DNA of 38,810 nucleotides from Peribacillus kribbensis DSM 17871 (GTDB lineage: Bacteria; Bacillota; Bacilli; Bacillales; DSM-1321), in NCBI RefSeq assembly GCF_000430765.1, contig NZ_AUMQ01000045.1, forward strand, positions 1 through 38,810, in the 5' to 3' direction. The first letter of the stretch is position 1. The number at the start of each line of letters is the position of its first letter. This document shows positions 6,989 through 15,409 of the stretch, piece after piece. The translations under genes and the position numbers were made by a program. The notes beneath the pieces are model-generated. The model saw only the letters and a list, made by a program, of their open reading frames with translations. It ran no database searches and was not told the DNA's origin.

Positions 6989-8182
6989 ATGTTATTCTTG
7001 CTGAATTGTATAGGAATTGTTGTTGTTCTAGGGCTGATCTTCTTGTGTTCACCTGAAAAGAGAAGGGTGAAGTGGAAATCCATTATTATTCTGCTGATTA
7101 CAGAGTTCCTCATTACGTGGTTTATGCTTTCAACGAAGGTGGGAAACTGGGTCATTGATAAAATAGCTTCCTTTTTTACATGGCTTATTTCCTGTGCCTC
7201 AGAGGGCATCTCTTTTGTATTTCCATCTGCGATGGCAAATGAAAATGTAGATTTCTTTTTCAGTGCTTTAATGCCCATTATCTTTATTATTACATTCTTT
7301 GATATACTCACTTACTTTGGGATATTGACATGGCTGATTGATAAGGTAGGCTGGGTGATTTCCAAGATATCCGGTCTTCCCAAGCTGGAAAGCTTTTTCT
7401 CCATACAAATGATGTTTCTGGGGAATACTGAAGCACTGGCTGTCATCCGGCAGCAGCTTGGGGTCTTAAGGGAGCACAGGCTTCTCACCTTTGGAATCAT
7501 GAGCATGAGCAGTATTAGCGGATCCATCATTGGGGCCTATTTATCGATGGTGCCGGCAAAGTATGTATTTGCCGCCATTCCACTTAACTGTCTGAATGCG
7601 CTGTTAATCGCCAGTATTTTGAATCCTGGTGATGTAAACAGGGAAGAGGATATCGTATATGTTCCTCCAAAAGAGGAAAGGAAGGACTTTTTCTCCACTA
7701 TCTCTAATAGCATGCTGGTAGGTATCAGGATGGTGATCGTCATTGCTGCCATGGTGATCGGCTATGTGGCACTGACTGCGTCCATCAATGGCATTCTTGG
7801 TGTGCTGATTCACGGACTGACGATTCAGAAGATCTTTTCCATAATTTTCAGCCCCTTCGCTTATTTGATGGGACTATCCGGAAAGGATGCCATGTATGTG
7901 GCTCAGCTGATGGGAATAAAGCTCTCTACGAATGAATTTGTTGCAATGCTCGATATTAAAAATAAGATTCCGCATCTTCCAAATCATACTGTTGCTGCGG
8001 CAGTTACCTTTTTAACTTCCTTTGCCAATTTTAGTACGGTTGGGATGATTTATGGTACATTCAGTTCTCTTTTAAGTGATGAAAAGTCAGCGATCATCGG
8101 GAAAAATGTGTGGAAGCTGCTGGTCAGCGGTGTGGGGGTTTCCCTTCTTAGTGCCATGATTGTGGGCTTATTTGTATGGTAA
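6989..8182 (+). CDS. Concentrative nucleoside transporter, NupC/CNT family
   Basis: A 397-residue membrane protein with about 9-10 hydrophobic segments, matching B. subtilis NupC/NupG/YxjA in length and motifs. It imports nucleosides by ion symport. Family markers seen are LGNTEALAVIRQQLG (about residues 146-160; the family usually has G-Q-S/T-E), SGSIIGAYLSM (about 176-186), NEFVAM (about 314-319) and SFANFSTVGMIYG (about 346-358). The start has AGGAG eight bases upstream. It is a single-gene unit between the desKR terminator and a bidirectional terminator shared with inhA. Which nucleosides it prefers cannot be read from the sequence. Confidence 0.88.
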   Translation: MLFLLNCIGIVVVLGLIFLCSPEKRRVKWKSIIILLITEFLITWFMLSTKVGNWVIDKIASFFTWLISCASEGISFVFPSAMANENVDFFFSALMPIIFIITFFDILTYFGILTWLIDKVGWVISKISGLPKLESFFSIQMMFLGNTEALAVIRQQLGVLREHRLLTFGIMSMSSISGSIIGAYLSMVPAKYVFAAIPLNCLNALLIASILNPGDVNREEDIVYVPPKEERKDFFSTISNSMLVGIRMVIVIAAMVIGYVALTASINGILGVLIHGLTIQKIFSIIFSPFAYLMGLSGKDAMYVAQLMGIKLSTNEFVAMLDIKNKIPHLPNHTVAAAVTFLTSFANFSTVGMIYGTFSSLLSDEKSAIIGKNVWKLLVSGVGVSLLSAMIVGLFVW

Positions 8183-8199
8183 CTGCCTCAAACTTGAAA

Positions 8200-8233
8200 A
8201 AGGGCTGCCTCATAATCTTATGAGGCAGCCCTT
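8200..8233. terminator. Bidirectional terminator between the nucleoside transporter and inhA
   Basis: A perfect 15-bp stem (8200-8214 with 8219-8233) with loop ATCT stands between two converging genes. T tracts are short on both sides. Confidence 0.88.
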
Positions 8234-8238
8234 ATGTT

Positions 8239-10605
8239 TTATTTAGATATTACTACTTGTCCAACTGTTCTGTCGCTGCTTTCACCTGTTACAATGAATT
8301 TTAATCCATAATTCGGCACCTTACGGCCGGAATCAGGAAGAACAGGATTAGTGTAATTGAAAGAATCGCTGAATAGCGGGTTTGGCCTTGTATAGCTGTC
8401 TGTCAGCGTAATGCCCTTGTTATTTAAAAAGAACTTGGATGTTGGCACTAATCCAAATGCCGCATCATGAAGCTGGTAACGATTTGCCGCGGCAGTACCG
8501 TCCGACCATTTCAGACCGTTTTGATCTGCGTCCACTACCCCAAGGAAACCTTCTCCAGGATGGATGCCTGTCCAGTTATCAGTAAAGCTGTTATCTACGT
8601 ACCATACAATGAGTCCCGGATCGTAGGAAAGTAAGCTGTCACCGCGTCTGATATGGGCAAGACCGGCATCTGCACCCTGGTGGTTACGCCATTCAAGAAG
8701 ATAATAATTCGTATAGAAGCTGTATCCGCTGCTCTTTTGGAAACCGCCTGAAAGGTCGAACTTGATGGTGCTGTCTGCGTTATCTTCAAGAACTGTGCCT
8801 TTATCAGTGGTCACCTTGATATCATCTGCATAGAAGCCTTCCTGTGCAGCTCCGCCATCTGTATCATAGTTAAAAGATAATATGATGTTTTTCCCTGCAT
8901 AGGCGCTTAAGTCAAAAGCCGCATCCACCCATCCGTTGGAAGTGCCGGTAATTCCATTACCAGGGTTTGATTCATTCGGATTTGTATCCGTCGTCAAATT
9001 ATTCGCAAGGCCTGTGAATGTTTTTCCACCGTCTTCGGAAACTCTTACGCTGGCATAGTCAAAGTTTTTTTCAATATCATACCAGGTTTTAAAGGTCAAT
9101 TGCGCAGAAGAAGCATTCGTCAAATCCACATTTGCTTTCATGGAGTTGTGCAGATTGTCTCCTTTACCGGAGAAGAATTCATTGTTTCCGCTGGCTGGTG
9201 TATTCACTGTTACCTTTTTATCTGGCAGATTGACACGGACCGCATCATTATTGCTGCCTTTAGAGTTAGCCTGGTCAAGAAGAATGGATGTCCCTTTTTT
9301 GGTAATATCGCTGAAATCAAGTGTAGAACCCTTCAGCCAGTTGCTTCCCTCCATAGAGTTTTGTAAGTATTCGCGATCATATGAGCTGAAACCGGTCGGC
9401 TCTGTTCCAGGAATATCACCGGACCAGCTGCCTGATGACATGATGGACCAGTGGCCGACAGCCTCACCGGCCCCTGTGTACTGCGTATCATATTCATCCG
9501 GAAGGCCGAGGTCATGGCCGTATTCATGGGCGAATACTCCAGCAGCACCATCAGCAGGTTCTACTGTATAATCATAGGCTGCCATTTTGCCGTTCCAGTT
9601 ATCCGAATCAGCTGTTGTTCCTGGGATGCTATACACACTGCCAAGATTCCACCGGTGAGACCAGATTGCATCTGCACCTAAAGAACCTCCGCCGGCTTCT
9701 TCACCGACTGAAGAGTGAACGACCATTAAGTGATCAATAAGGCCGTCCGGCTCATGGTAGTTGCCATCTCCATCCAGGTCATAGCGATCTTCTTTATCAT
9801 AGTCCTGCAAGTTAAGGTTTGGATCCTTAGAGGCTTCATTCAAAATATCCTTAATCAGGCTGCGCGGATTGGCATCACTGCCTGTAGCAGGGTCATTCCC
9901 GCCATAGTAGGCAGCGTTATGAGGAGCTTTGTACCAGCCGGATACATGGCCGGATATCGTATATGAGCCGCCGGACTGTTCCTCGTAAAACTGTTTTACA
10001 GACATCAGTTTTTGTCCGCTTGGCCCTTCATATCCTTTTTCCCCGAAAATCATGTCCTGATAGTGCTCTTCAGTGTAATCCTTATAGTACATATCAGATT
10101 CACCAGGCTTAATGCTGTTATGTGGGAAATCTGGATATTCCGCCAGGAGGACAAGCACTTTATCTTCTCTGACAGGTCCTTTCCATTTTCCATCTTTTTT
10201 TACGGATTTGACTTTGTCTGCATGTTCAAAGCGTTTGTCTTTGCCTACGCCGTTTTTATTTTGTTTGTTTTTGATTTGTTTCTTGAGCTTTGCGCTTTCA
10301 GCCTTTAGGGATCCATTATCCTTCGGTGCTTCCGCTGCAAGTTTCTTAAGGTACTTGTTTAATAGCTTTTGTGATTCAGCATCCGTTGCGTTTGCTGGGA
10401 TCTTGCCAGACTTTTTAAGCATTTCAATCAGCTTTTCATCGTTGGCAATGCCGAAATCAATCGGGGCAGAGGAGCCTGCTGTTAATGCTGATGAAGGAGA
10501 AGTACTTGCTTTTACTTCCTGGGCATTTACCTGTAAGCCTGCGGAAAATAGCAGGCCCATGGAGAGGACCGCGGCAGAGGCAGCGGAAAGCTTTTTCTTT
10601 TTCAT
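8239..10605 (-). CDS. inhA: Immune inhibitor A, secreted M6 metalloprotease
   Basis: A 788-residue secreted zinc protease of the InhA/M6 family, which in Bacillus cereus and B. thuringiensis degrades host antimicrobial peptides and processes other secreted proteins. A signal peptide (basic MKKKK, hydrophobic core 8-24, A-x-A-like NAQ near 27-29) starts the protein. A Lys-rich prosegment follows to about residue 145. The catalytic zinc motif HEYGHDLGLPDEYD begins at H360 with E361 as catalytic base. The C-terminal part carries MAM/jellyroll-like and VEG-type modules. It is full length. Ribosome site AGGGGG lies seven bases before ATG; a TA-rich region upstream probably holds the promoter. It is transcribed toward the shared terminator at 8200-8233. 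Confidence 0.95.
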   Translation of the reverse strand: MKKKKLSAASAAVLSMGLLFSAGLQVNAQEVKASTSPSSALTAGSSAPIDFGIANDEKLIEMLKKSGKIPANATDAESQKLLNKYLKKLAAEAPKDNGSLKAESAKLKKQIKNKQNKNGVGKDKRFEHADKVKSVKKDGKWKGPVREDKVLVLLAEYPDFPHNSIKPGESDMYYKDYTEEHYQDMIFGEKGYEGPSGQKLMSVKQFYEEQSGGSYTISGHVSGWYKAPHNAAYYGGNDPATGSDANPRSLIKDILNEASKDPNLNLQDYDKEDRYDLDGDGNYHEPDGLIDHLMVVHSSVGEEAGGGSLGADAIWSHRWNLGSVYSIPGTTADSDNWNGKMAAYDYTVEPADGAAGVFAHEYGHDLGLPDEYDTQYTGAGEAVGHWSIMSSGSWSGDIPGTEPTGFSSYDREYLQNSMEGSNWLKGSTLDFSDITKKGTSILLDQANSKGSNNDAVRVNLPDKKVTVNTPASGNNEFFSGKGDNLHNSMKANVDLTNASSAQLTFKTWYDIEKNFDYASVRVSEDGGKTFTGLANNLTTDTNPNESNPGNGITGTSNGWVDAAFDLSAYAGKNIILSFNYDTDGGAAQEGFYADDIKVTTDKGTVLEDNADSTIKFDLSGGFQKSSGYSFYTNYYLLEWRNHQGADAGLAHIRRGDSLLSYDPGLIVWYVDNSFTDNWTGIHPGEGFLGVVDADQNGLKWSDGTAAANRYQLHDAAFGLVPTSKFFLNNKGITLTDSYTRPNPLFSDSFNYTNPVLPDSGRKVPNYGLKFIVTGESSDRTVGQVVISK

Positions 10606-10726
10606 TATGTTCCCCCTAGTATATCGGAATAATTAGTGTTACGAAATATATTATATCTCAAATTCTATAAATTTTCAGAATAAACTAATAGTTCTAATTT
10701 ACTATTTTTTAGCAGAAGGGAAGCAC

Positions 10727-10753
10727 AAAAAAGCCTGCTTCTTCAGCAGGCTT
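10727..10753 (-). terminator. Terminator of the LysM-3D gene
   Basis: A 9-bp stem AAGCCTGCT/AGCAGGCTT and, on the minus strand, a following run of T (complement of 10727-10732). Confidence 0.88.
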
Positions 10754-10775
10754 AAGTACTCGACATTTTATTTAT

Positions 10776-11336
10776 TTACTTCATGATTTTAATTTTTACA
10801 GTTTTGCGTCCCCATTGAAGGGCTTTTGACTTATTAGAGATGAATACATCAATCTTATTTCCCCTTACCGAGCTTCCCTTATCTGCTGCTACAGCGTAAC
10901 CATAGCCTGGAACATAAACCTTAGAACCCAGCGGGATAACTTTTGGATCGACGGAAATGGCTTTGGCATTTGGATTCTTCTTCAGGTTGAGACCGGTTGA
11001 AGTAATGCCGCTGCAGCCTTTGCAGCTTGCAGTATAAGCTGTAGCTGTCACTGTAATCTCCTTGTAGGAAGCAGCCGGTGAAACAGATGCGGCCTTCTTG
11101 GCAGCAGGGGCTGCAGCTGAGGCAGAAATCTTTAGAACTTGTTTTGGCTTGATATGATCGCTTTTAAGCTTATTCCAGCTTTTAAGCTGTGATACAGATA
11201 TATGATATTTTTTAGATATTCCCCAAAGGGTATCTCCGCTTTTTACTTGATATGTATTTGAACTAGCTGATGCAATTCCATTGGCTCCAAACGATAGAAA
11301 TAGTAGAAGACCTGCAAAAATACTTATTTTTTTCAA
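10776..11336 (-). CDS. Secreted LysM and 3D-domain cell-wall protein, YocH-like
   Basis: A 186-residue exported protein. A signal peptide (1-25, ending A-S-A) is followed by one LysM peptidoglycan-binding repeat (YQVKSGDTLWGISKKYH, about 29-72), an Ala-rich linker, and a C-terminal 3D domain with the typical Asp residues (AISVDPKVIPLGSKVYVPGYG near 130-150, AADKG near 153, IDVFISN near 165). B. subtilis YocH has two LysM repeats and the same 3D domain, so this is a shorter relative; 3D domains resemble lytic transglycosylases of the MltA barrel type. Start is TTG with AAGGAG upstream. A WalR-like box lies about 50 bases upstream, as for yocH. Confidence 0.88.
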   Translation of the reverse strand: MKKISIFAGLLLFLSFGANGIASASSNTYQVKSGDTLWGISKKYHISVSQLKSWNKLKSDHIKPKQVLKISASAAAPAAKKAASVSPAASYKEITVTATAYTASCKGCSGITSTGLNLKKNPNAKAISVDPKVIPLGSKVYVPGYGYAVAADKGSSVRGNKIDVFISNKSKALQWGRKTVKIKIMK

Positions 11337-11385
11337 AACTTGTATTCTCCTTTTTTCGTTGGTAGGAATAGAATACCAATTGAAT

Positions 11386-11402
11386 GTAACAGGAATGTTT
11401 CA
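11386..11402 (-). promoter_or_regulatory. Putative WalR box upstream of the LysM-3D gene
   Basis: Read on the minus strand: TGAAAC, five bases, TGTTAC. The consensus for WalR (YycF) is TGTWAH-N5-TGTWAH; one position differs. B. subtilis yocH is a direct WalR target. Confidence 0.55.
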
Positions 11403-11587
11403 AAGGATTGCTAATTTCGTTACAAAAAGGAGACATCTTAGGTAGTTTATCGTAACAAAGTGCTAATTTATACCCGGACTTTCGCTCTACTTCGCTTGCT
11501 ATTATTGGAAAAACTGCGGGTAGAGAATGGGGGATCATTATTTTATGATAAAAAAAGGCTGTTTTCGCAAACTTTATTGCTATGGAT

Positions 11588-11682
11588 CAAAGTGGCTGAT
11601 TTCCGCTCCAGGATGCTCGCTTTCCGCGGGGCGGGCGGTGAGCCCGCAGGAGTTTCGCACCTTCCGCTCCAATCAATCTGAT
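11588..11682. repeat. Dispersed Bacillus GC-rich repeat, internally deleted copy
   Basis: The segment GATTTCCGCTCC...GCTTTCCGCGGGGCGGG...GCAGGAG...CCTTCCGCTCC has the look of a repeat found in many copies in Bacillaceae genomes (recalled, not searched). Full copies have a long GC-rich middle that folds back; here GGTGAGCC is joined directly to CGCAGGAG, so the middle is missing. It lies within the 517-base gap 11337-11853, in which I see no gene; the rest of the gap is AT-rich. Confidence 0.6.
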
Positions 11683-11810
11683 TTAACAACGGGATTTCCC
11701 CTCAGAACCCTTTAAAAACAACAATCTTTTGAAAAAAGCCTAAAAAAGATGTATGAAGAGATCTGGAATCAGCCTCATATCCTCTGACATCTTCCTTTTA
11801 ATTCAACAAA

Positions 11811-11843
11811 AAACGATCCGGAATAAAGCACTCCGAATCGTTT
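11811..11843 (-). terminator. Terminator of the DUF948 gene
   Basis: Stem AAACGATCCGGA with TCCGAATCGTTT (one bulge/mismatch) and T-rich sequence on the minus strand after it. Confidence 0.8.
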
Positions 11844-11853
11844 ATCCAATTTA

Positions 11854-12219
11854 TTATCGTCCATAGTTGGCGAGCAGTTTTTTTGTTTTGCTGTTGGACT
11901 GTCTTTTTGATTCCTTGCTGGTTTCAGGTTTGAGTCTTTTCCAAAGCTGAATCAGCGGCTTTGGAGTGTCTTTTGCGCTTTGGATGGTTAGGTTGACTGC
12001 TTCTTTTTTAACTTGTATATCTGTCATAAGCTGCTGCTGGTGTTCGGTTAATTGATTGGTTTCCACCTTTATGGTATCAGTCTTTTGCTGAAGGCGGGCG
12101 GCAGTGTTTGACATGTTATCAATGGCCGGCTTTACGGCTTTAAACGTCTTAAATGCGTATACACCTAAATAGACAAGGGAGAGGACGATGACTGCAAGAC
12201 TAATGTAGACAATAATCAT
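11854..12219 (-). CDS. DUF948-family membrane-anchored protein
   Basis: A 121-residue protein with one N-terminal membrane segment (residues 2-24) and a long helical, coiled-coil cytoplasmic part (30-80), ending in a Lys/Arg-rich tail. This is the layout of DUF948 proteins such as B. subtilis YtxG. Function unknown; family members are linked to general stress. GGAGG precedes ATG by seven bases. It is transcribed alone, divergently from thrD. Confidence 0.78.
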   Translation of the reverse strand: MIIVYISLAVIVLSLVYLGVYAFKTFKAVKPAIDNMSNTAARLQQKTDTIKVETNQLTEHQQQLMTDIQVKKEAVNLTIQSAKDTPKPLIQLWKRLKPETSKESKRQSNSKTKKLLANYGR

Positions 12220-12346
12220 TTTTTACCTCCTGTAATATAGTATGCCTTTTCCTTACCTTTACCCGCTTTAGAGAAATATATAACTTTTAATGGTCATAAA
12301 TAATTCTTTTTAAGGTAAACAAATGTATTTTTAGTATGGAATTTTC

Positions 12347-12374
12347 TTGATTCTTTTCCATAAAACATTATAAT
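12347..12374 (+). promoter_or_regulatory. Predicted sigma-A promoter of thrD
   Basis: TTGATT (12347-12352), a 16-base spacer and TATAAT (12369-12374), 45 bases before the ATG. The leader is too short for a lysine riboswitch. Confidence 0.7.
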
Positions 12375-12418
12375 AAAAGTTAATTTTCGAAAAATTCGCT
12401 TTACCAGGAGATGCTTAC

Positions 12419-13786
12419 ATGAAGGTCATTAAGTTTGGTGGTTCCTCGCTTGCATCCGGGACTCAATTTAAGAAAGTGCTGGATATCATACGGGCGGATA
12501 AGGAAAGAAGAATTGTTGTAGTCTCGGCCCCTGGCAAGCGATGTGAAACAGATCGGAAGGTTACAGACTTGTTAATCGAAGCCGGAAATGATTTCTTAGA
12601 GAAAAAAGAACTAAACGAAATCTGCTTTACTGATCTATTGGCGAGATATTCAGGAATTGCTGAGGAATTGCAGCTTGGTGAAAAAATTATAACAGAGATT
12701 AAAGCCGATCTTCTAATGAGATTGACTTCAGATTTTACTTCTCCTCTTCATTATATGGATAGGGTAAAGGCTGCAGGAGAAGACAATAATGCAAGACTGA
12801 TGGCGGCCTACCTTTATAATGAGGGAATCGAAGCGAGGTATATGAGTCCTTTAGAAGCCGGCCTCCTGGTCAGTAATGAACCTGGTAATGCCCAGGTTCT
12901 GCAGGAATCGTACCGGAACCTGGAAGCACTGAGGAATTTATCCGGCATTCTGGTTTTTCCGGGATTCTTTGGATTCTCGCAGGAAGGGGAAACGGTCACT
13001 TTTCCAAGGAGCGGTTCCGATATCACAGGAGCTGTCCTTGCAAATGCGGTCCATGCAGAGGTATATGAAAATTATACAGATGTGGATGCAGTGTATGCCG
13101 TAAATCCATTTACCGTGAAAGAACCTAAGGAAATTAAGGAATTGACATATAGAGAGATGAGAGAGCTTTCCTATGCCGGATTTAGCGTCCTTCATGATGA
13201 GGCGTTGATTCCTGCTTTTCGTGCGGGAATTCCTGTGCATATTAAAAATACCAATAATCCTTGTGCACCGGGAACTCATATCGTAAGCAGCCGTCTGAAC
13301 ACAAATGGCCCCGTTGTGGGGATCGCAAGTGATGCGGGCTTTTGCAGCATTTATATAAGCAAATACTTAATGAACCGGGAATTAGGGTTTGGCCGGAGAA
13401 TTCTGCAGATTTTAGAGGATTTTAATATTTCCTATGAACACTCTCCTTCAGGAATCGATGATATATCGATCATATTAAAGCAAAGTCAAATGGACAGCAG
13501 GACCGAAGAGAGGATCATAAATAGAATGTATGAGGAATTAAAGGCAGATGAAGTAAAGATTGAAAAGGATATCGCTCTTATCATGGTGGTAGGGGAAGGA
13601 ATGCGGCAGAATGTAGGGACTACAGCAAGAGCTTCAAGAGCACTGGCTGCTGCATCGGTAAATATAGAAATGATCAATCAGGGATCTTCTGAAGTCAGCA
13701 TGATGTTCGGAGTTAAAGAGGTGGATGAGCAAAAGGCAGTCAGGGCTTTATATCAAGAATTTTTTGCTGAAATTCCGGTCTGCTAA
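12419..13786 (+). CDS. thrD: Aspartate kinase (monofunctional, ThrD/YclM type)
   Basis: A 455-residue enzyme that phosphorylates L-aspartate, the first step toward threonine, methionine, lysine and diaminopimelate. The amino acid kinase domain begins with KFGGSS (residues 5-10) and contains the FPRSGSDITGA phosphate/aspartate-binding region (about 194-205). Two ACT domains occupy about 310-455 (VVGIASDAG and IALIMVVGEGM), which usually bind effector amino acids. Length and single-frame layout match B. subtilis YclM (aspartokinase III), not the overlapping two-subunit type (LysC). Ribosome site CAGGAG is seven bases before ATG. It is a single-gene unit; a DnaA-box cluster lies between it and its terminator. 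Confidence 0.93.
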   Translation: MKVIKFGGSSLASGTQFKKVLDIIRADKERRIVVVSAPGKRCETDRKVTDLLIEAGNDFLEKKELNEICFTDLLARYSGIAEELQLGEKIITEIKADLLMRLTSDFTSPLHYMDRVKAAGEDNNARLMAAYLYNEGIEARYMSPLEAGLLVSNEPGNAQVLQESYRNLEALRNLSGILVFPGFFGFSQEGETVTFPRSGSDITGAVLANAVHAEVYENYTDVDAVYAVNPFTVKEPKEIKELTYREMRELSYAGFSVLHDEALIPAFRAGIPVHIKNTNNPCAPGTHIVSSRLNTNGPVVGIASDAGFCSIYISKYLMNRELGFGRRILQILEDFNISYEHSPSGIDDISIILKQSQMDSRTEERIINRMYEELKADEVKIEKDIALIMVVGEGMRQNVGTTARASRALAAASVNIEMINQGSSEVSMMFGVKEVDEQKAVRALYQEFFAEIPVC

Positions 13787-13803
13787 TGATAGTGTCAGGC
13801 GGA

Positions 13804-13896
13804 ATATTCACAGTTTTAATCACTTATTAACAGATATATCCACAATCAGGATATATACACCAGAATTCATTAACAGGTTTTTACACATTATCCACA
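13804..13896 (+). promoter_or_regulatory. Cluster of four DnaA boxes
   Basis: Against TTWTNCACA: ATATTCACA (13804-13812, one mismatch), ATATCCACA (13836-13844, one mismatch), TTTTACACA (13879-13887, match) and TTATCCACA (13888-13896, perfect). All face the same way, in the gap between thrD and yfhD. No AT-rich unwinding element or dnaA/dnaN gene is nearby, so this is more likely a DnaA-titration site than an origin. Confidence 0.65.
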
Positions 13897-13912
13897 AAAA
13901 ACAAAACATAAA

Positions 13913-13949
13913 GCCGGCACTAGAGAAGTTCTGTGCCGGCCATTTTTTA
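13913..13949. terminator. Bidirectional terminator between thrD and yfhD
   Basis: GCCGGCAC (13913-13920) pairs with GTGCCGGC (13933-13940), followed by CATTTTTTAT on the plus strand. On the minus strand it is followed by a T-rich stretch. Confidence 0.85.
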
Positions 13950-14138
13950 TCCCTTACGCAATCTTCTTGCTTTTGCCCGCTGGTCTGCAGCCTTGCTGCG
14001 AGCCTGGGCCTCCATATCATCTGTATCGGCCAATGCTTCAGAAAACTCTACATCAATACCATCATGCTTAAGCTCTTTCGGTGTAAGCGGAAGGTCTTGT
14101 TTGTTTCTGCTATGATTTCTGCCTCGGGAACGTGCCAT
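13947..14138 (-). CDS. yfhD: YfhD family protein
   Basis: A 63-residue, highly charged protein recognised as YfhD by sequence and by the neighbouring yfhE, yfhF and recX genes. It begins MARSRGRNHSRNK and has an acidic middle (EFSEALADTDDMEAQ) and a basic end. No membrane or signal segment. Function unknown; in B. subtilis the yfhD-yfhE-yfhF group is under sigma-B/stress control. Start has AGGAGG seven to eight bases upstream. Confidence 0.88.
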   Translation of the reverse strand: MARSRGRNHSRNKQDLPLTPKELKHDGIDVEFSEALADTDDMEAQARSKAADQRAKARRLRKG

Positions 14139-14235
14139 TAGAACGCCTCCTAGAGATGATGGACTAGGGAAGATTCTTTCCCTTCTAGTAGCATTTCACC
14201 TGAAAGGCAGCATCATAGCTGGTAATTCATGCAGA

Positions 14236-14346
14236 TTATTTTGTATATCCGGCTGCACGGTCCGCCTTCTTGAATTCTCTGTTATACGTTACTTCCTGGG
14301 CGCTGGTTAAATGGTTTTTCTGCTTTTCATTGCGTTTCTTTTCCAT
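14236..14346 (-). CDS. yfhE: YfhE family small protein
   Basis: A 36-residue ORF, MEKKRNEKQKNHLTSAQE..., ending in RAAGYTK. Length and sequence fit YfhE of Bacillus, which sits between yfhD and yfhF as here. Ribosome site GGAGGCAGTTG is just upstream of ATG (read on the minus strand, AAAGGAGGCAG). Very basic; function unknown. Confidence 0.85.
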   Translation of the reverse strand: MEKKRNEKQKNHLTSAQEVTYNREFKKADRAAGYTK

Positions 14347-14415
14347 GCAACTGCCTCCTTTAAAAGAATTATTAGCCATTTTTCCCCTTATTCACCTGAA
14401 TAAACGCAGAAATTT

Positions 14416-15324
14416 TCACCCTTTTAAAATATCTGAGAGAGCAGAAGAAAGTTCAGGATATTGAAAAGAGAATCCTGCAGTTAATAATTTTTTGGGAAGC
14501 ACCCTCTGTCCCTCCAGCACAAGCATGCTCATTTCCCCTAAAAGGGTGCGGAGAGCAAACGCAGGGACCGGAAGCCAATGCGGCCGGCCCAGAACCTTTC
14601 CGATCGTTTTACCGAATGCAGCCATTGTGACAGGATGGGGCGCCGTCATATTCACAGGCCCTTTTAGCTCTTTATGCTCCAGGAAAAAAGAAAAAGCACG
14701 GACTATATCTTTAATGTGGATCCATGACATCCATTGCTGTCCGCTTCCGATCCGGCCGCCAGCAAACAGTTTGTATGGAAGAAGCATTTTAGGGAGAGCA
14801 CCTTCATTTTTTCCAAGGACAATCCCGAATCTCGTGTAAATAGTCCGGATACCAAGTTCCTCTGCTTTCTTCGCTTCCTTTTCCCATCTATGGACGGTTT
14901 CTGCAAGGAAGTCTGATCCTATTTCCCTGGATTCTTCATCAAAAGTCATTTTCAGTGAAGTTCCATAAATGCCTACCGCACTGGCATTAATGAAAACATC
15001 CGGCTTTTGGGGAAGCTCCTTGATAATGCGGATCATTTCCTGTGTGGTCTGCACTCTGCTTGTAACAATTTTTTGCTTTTGCTCTTCTGTCCATCTCCCG
15101 CCATTTAGCGATTCTCCCCCCAGATTAATGACTGCATCCAATGGGGGAAGTTCCTTTTCAGGGGCAGCCCCGTCCTTCAGCCAGTTGATATAGTGGACGT
15201 TTCTGCCGCTGTGGTGGATTTTTGGATTCCTTGTTAATATAAAGAATTCAGCTCCATTCTGGCTCAATGAATGTATAAGCGCCTGACCGATAAAACCAGT
15301 GCCGCCTGCAACAGCGATTTTCAC
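14416..15324 (-). CDS. yfhF: TIGR01777 family NAD(P)-dependent epimerase/dehydratase
   Basis: A 302-residue short-chain-type nucleotide-sugar epimerase-like protein. The Rossmann motif GGTGFIG is at residues 7-13, AVINLGGES near 64-72, and NASAVGIYG near 111-119 (where classical SDR enzymes have YxxxK; here the Tyr lies in GIYG). The C-terminal DUF1731 segment ends the protein. Family members (SulA/YfhF) have no firm substrate; some relate to cell division proteins. RBS AAAGGAGGG lies six bases before ATG. Divergent from recX, sharing a short promoter gap 15325-15409. Confidence 0.9.
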   Translation of the reverse strand: MKIAVAGGTGFIGQALIHSLSQNGAEFFILTRNPKIHHSGRNVHYINWLKDGAAPEKELPPLDAVINLGGESLNGGRWTEEQKQKIVTSRVQTTQEMIRIIKELPQKPDVFINASAVGIYGTSLKMTFDEESREIGSDFLAETVHRWEKEAKKAEELGIRTIYTRFGIVLGKNEGALPKMLLPYKLFAGGRIGSGQQWMSWIHIKDIVRAFSFFLEHKELKGPVNMTAPHPVTMAAFGKTIGKVLGRPHWLPVPAFALRTLLGEMSMLVLEGQRVLPKKLLTAGFSFQYPELSSALSDILKG

Positions 15325-15409
15325 ATCAATCCCTCCTTTTTAGTTATTCGAGTGTGAATGAAGAAAACCCTTTTGTAATGTGGTACATTTAGTGCAGGGG
15401 GTGAGCGGT

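Noticed and set aside
12220-12418. Lysine riboswitch or T-box upstream of thrD
   Set aside because: A promoter lies only 45 bases before the start, and no conserved lysine-box sequences or terminator are seen.
13804-13896. A replication origin
   Set aside because: No dnaA-dnaN neighbours, AT-rich unwinding element or long box array; a titration site is more likely.
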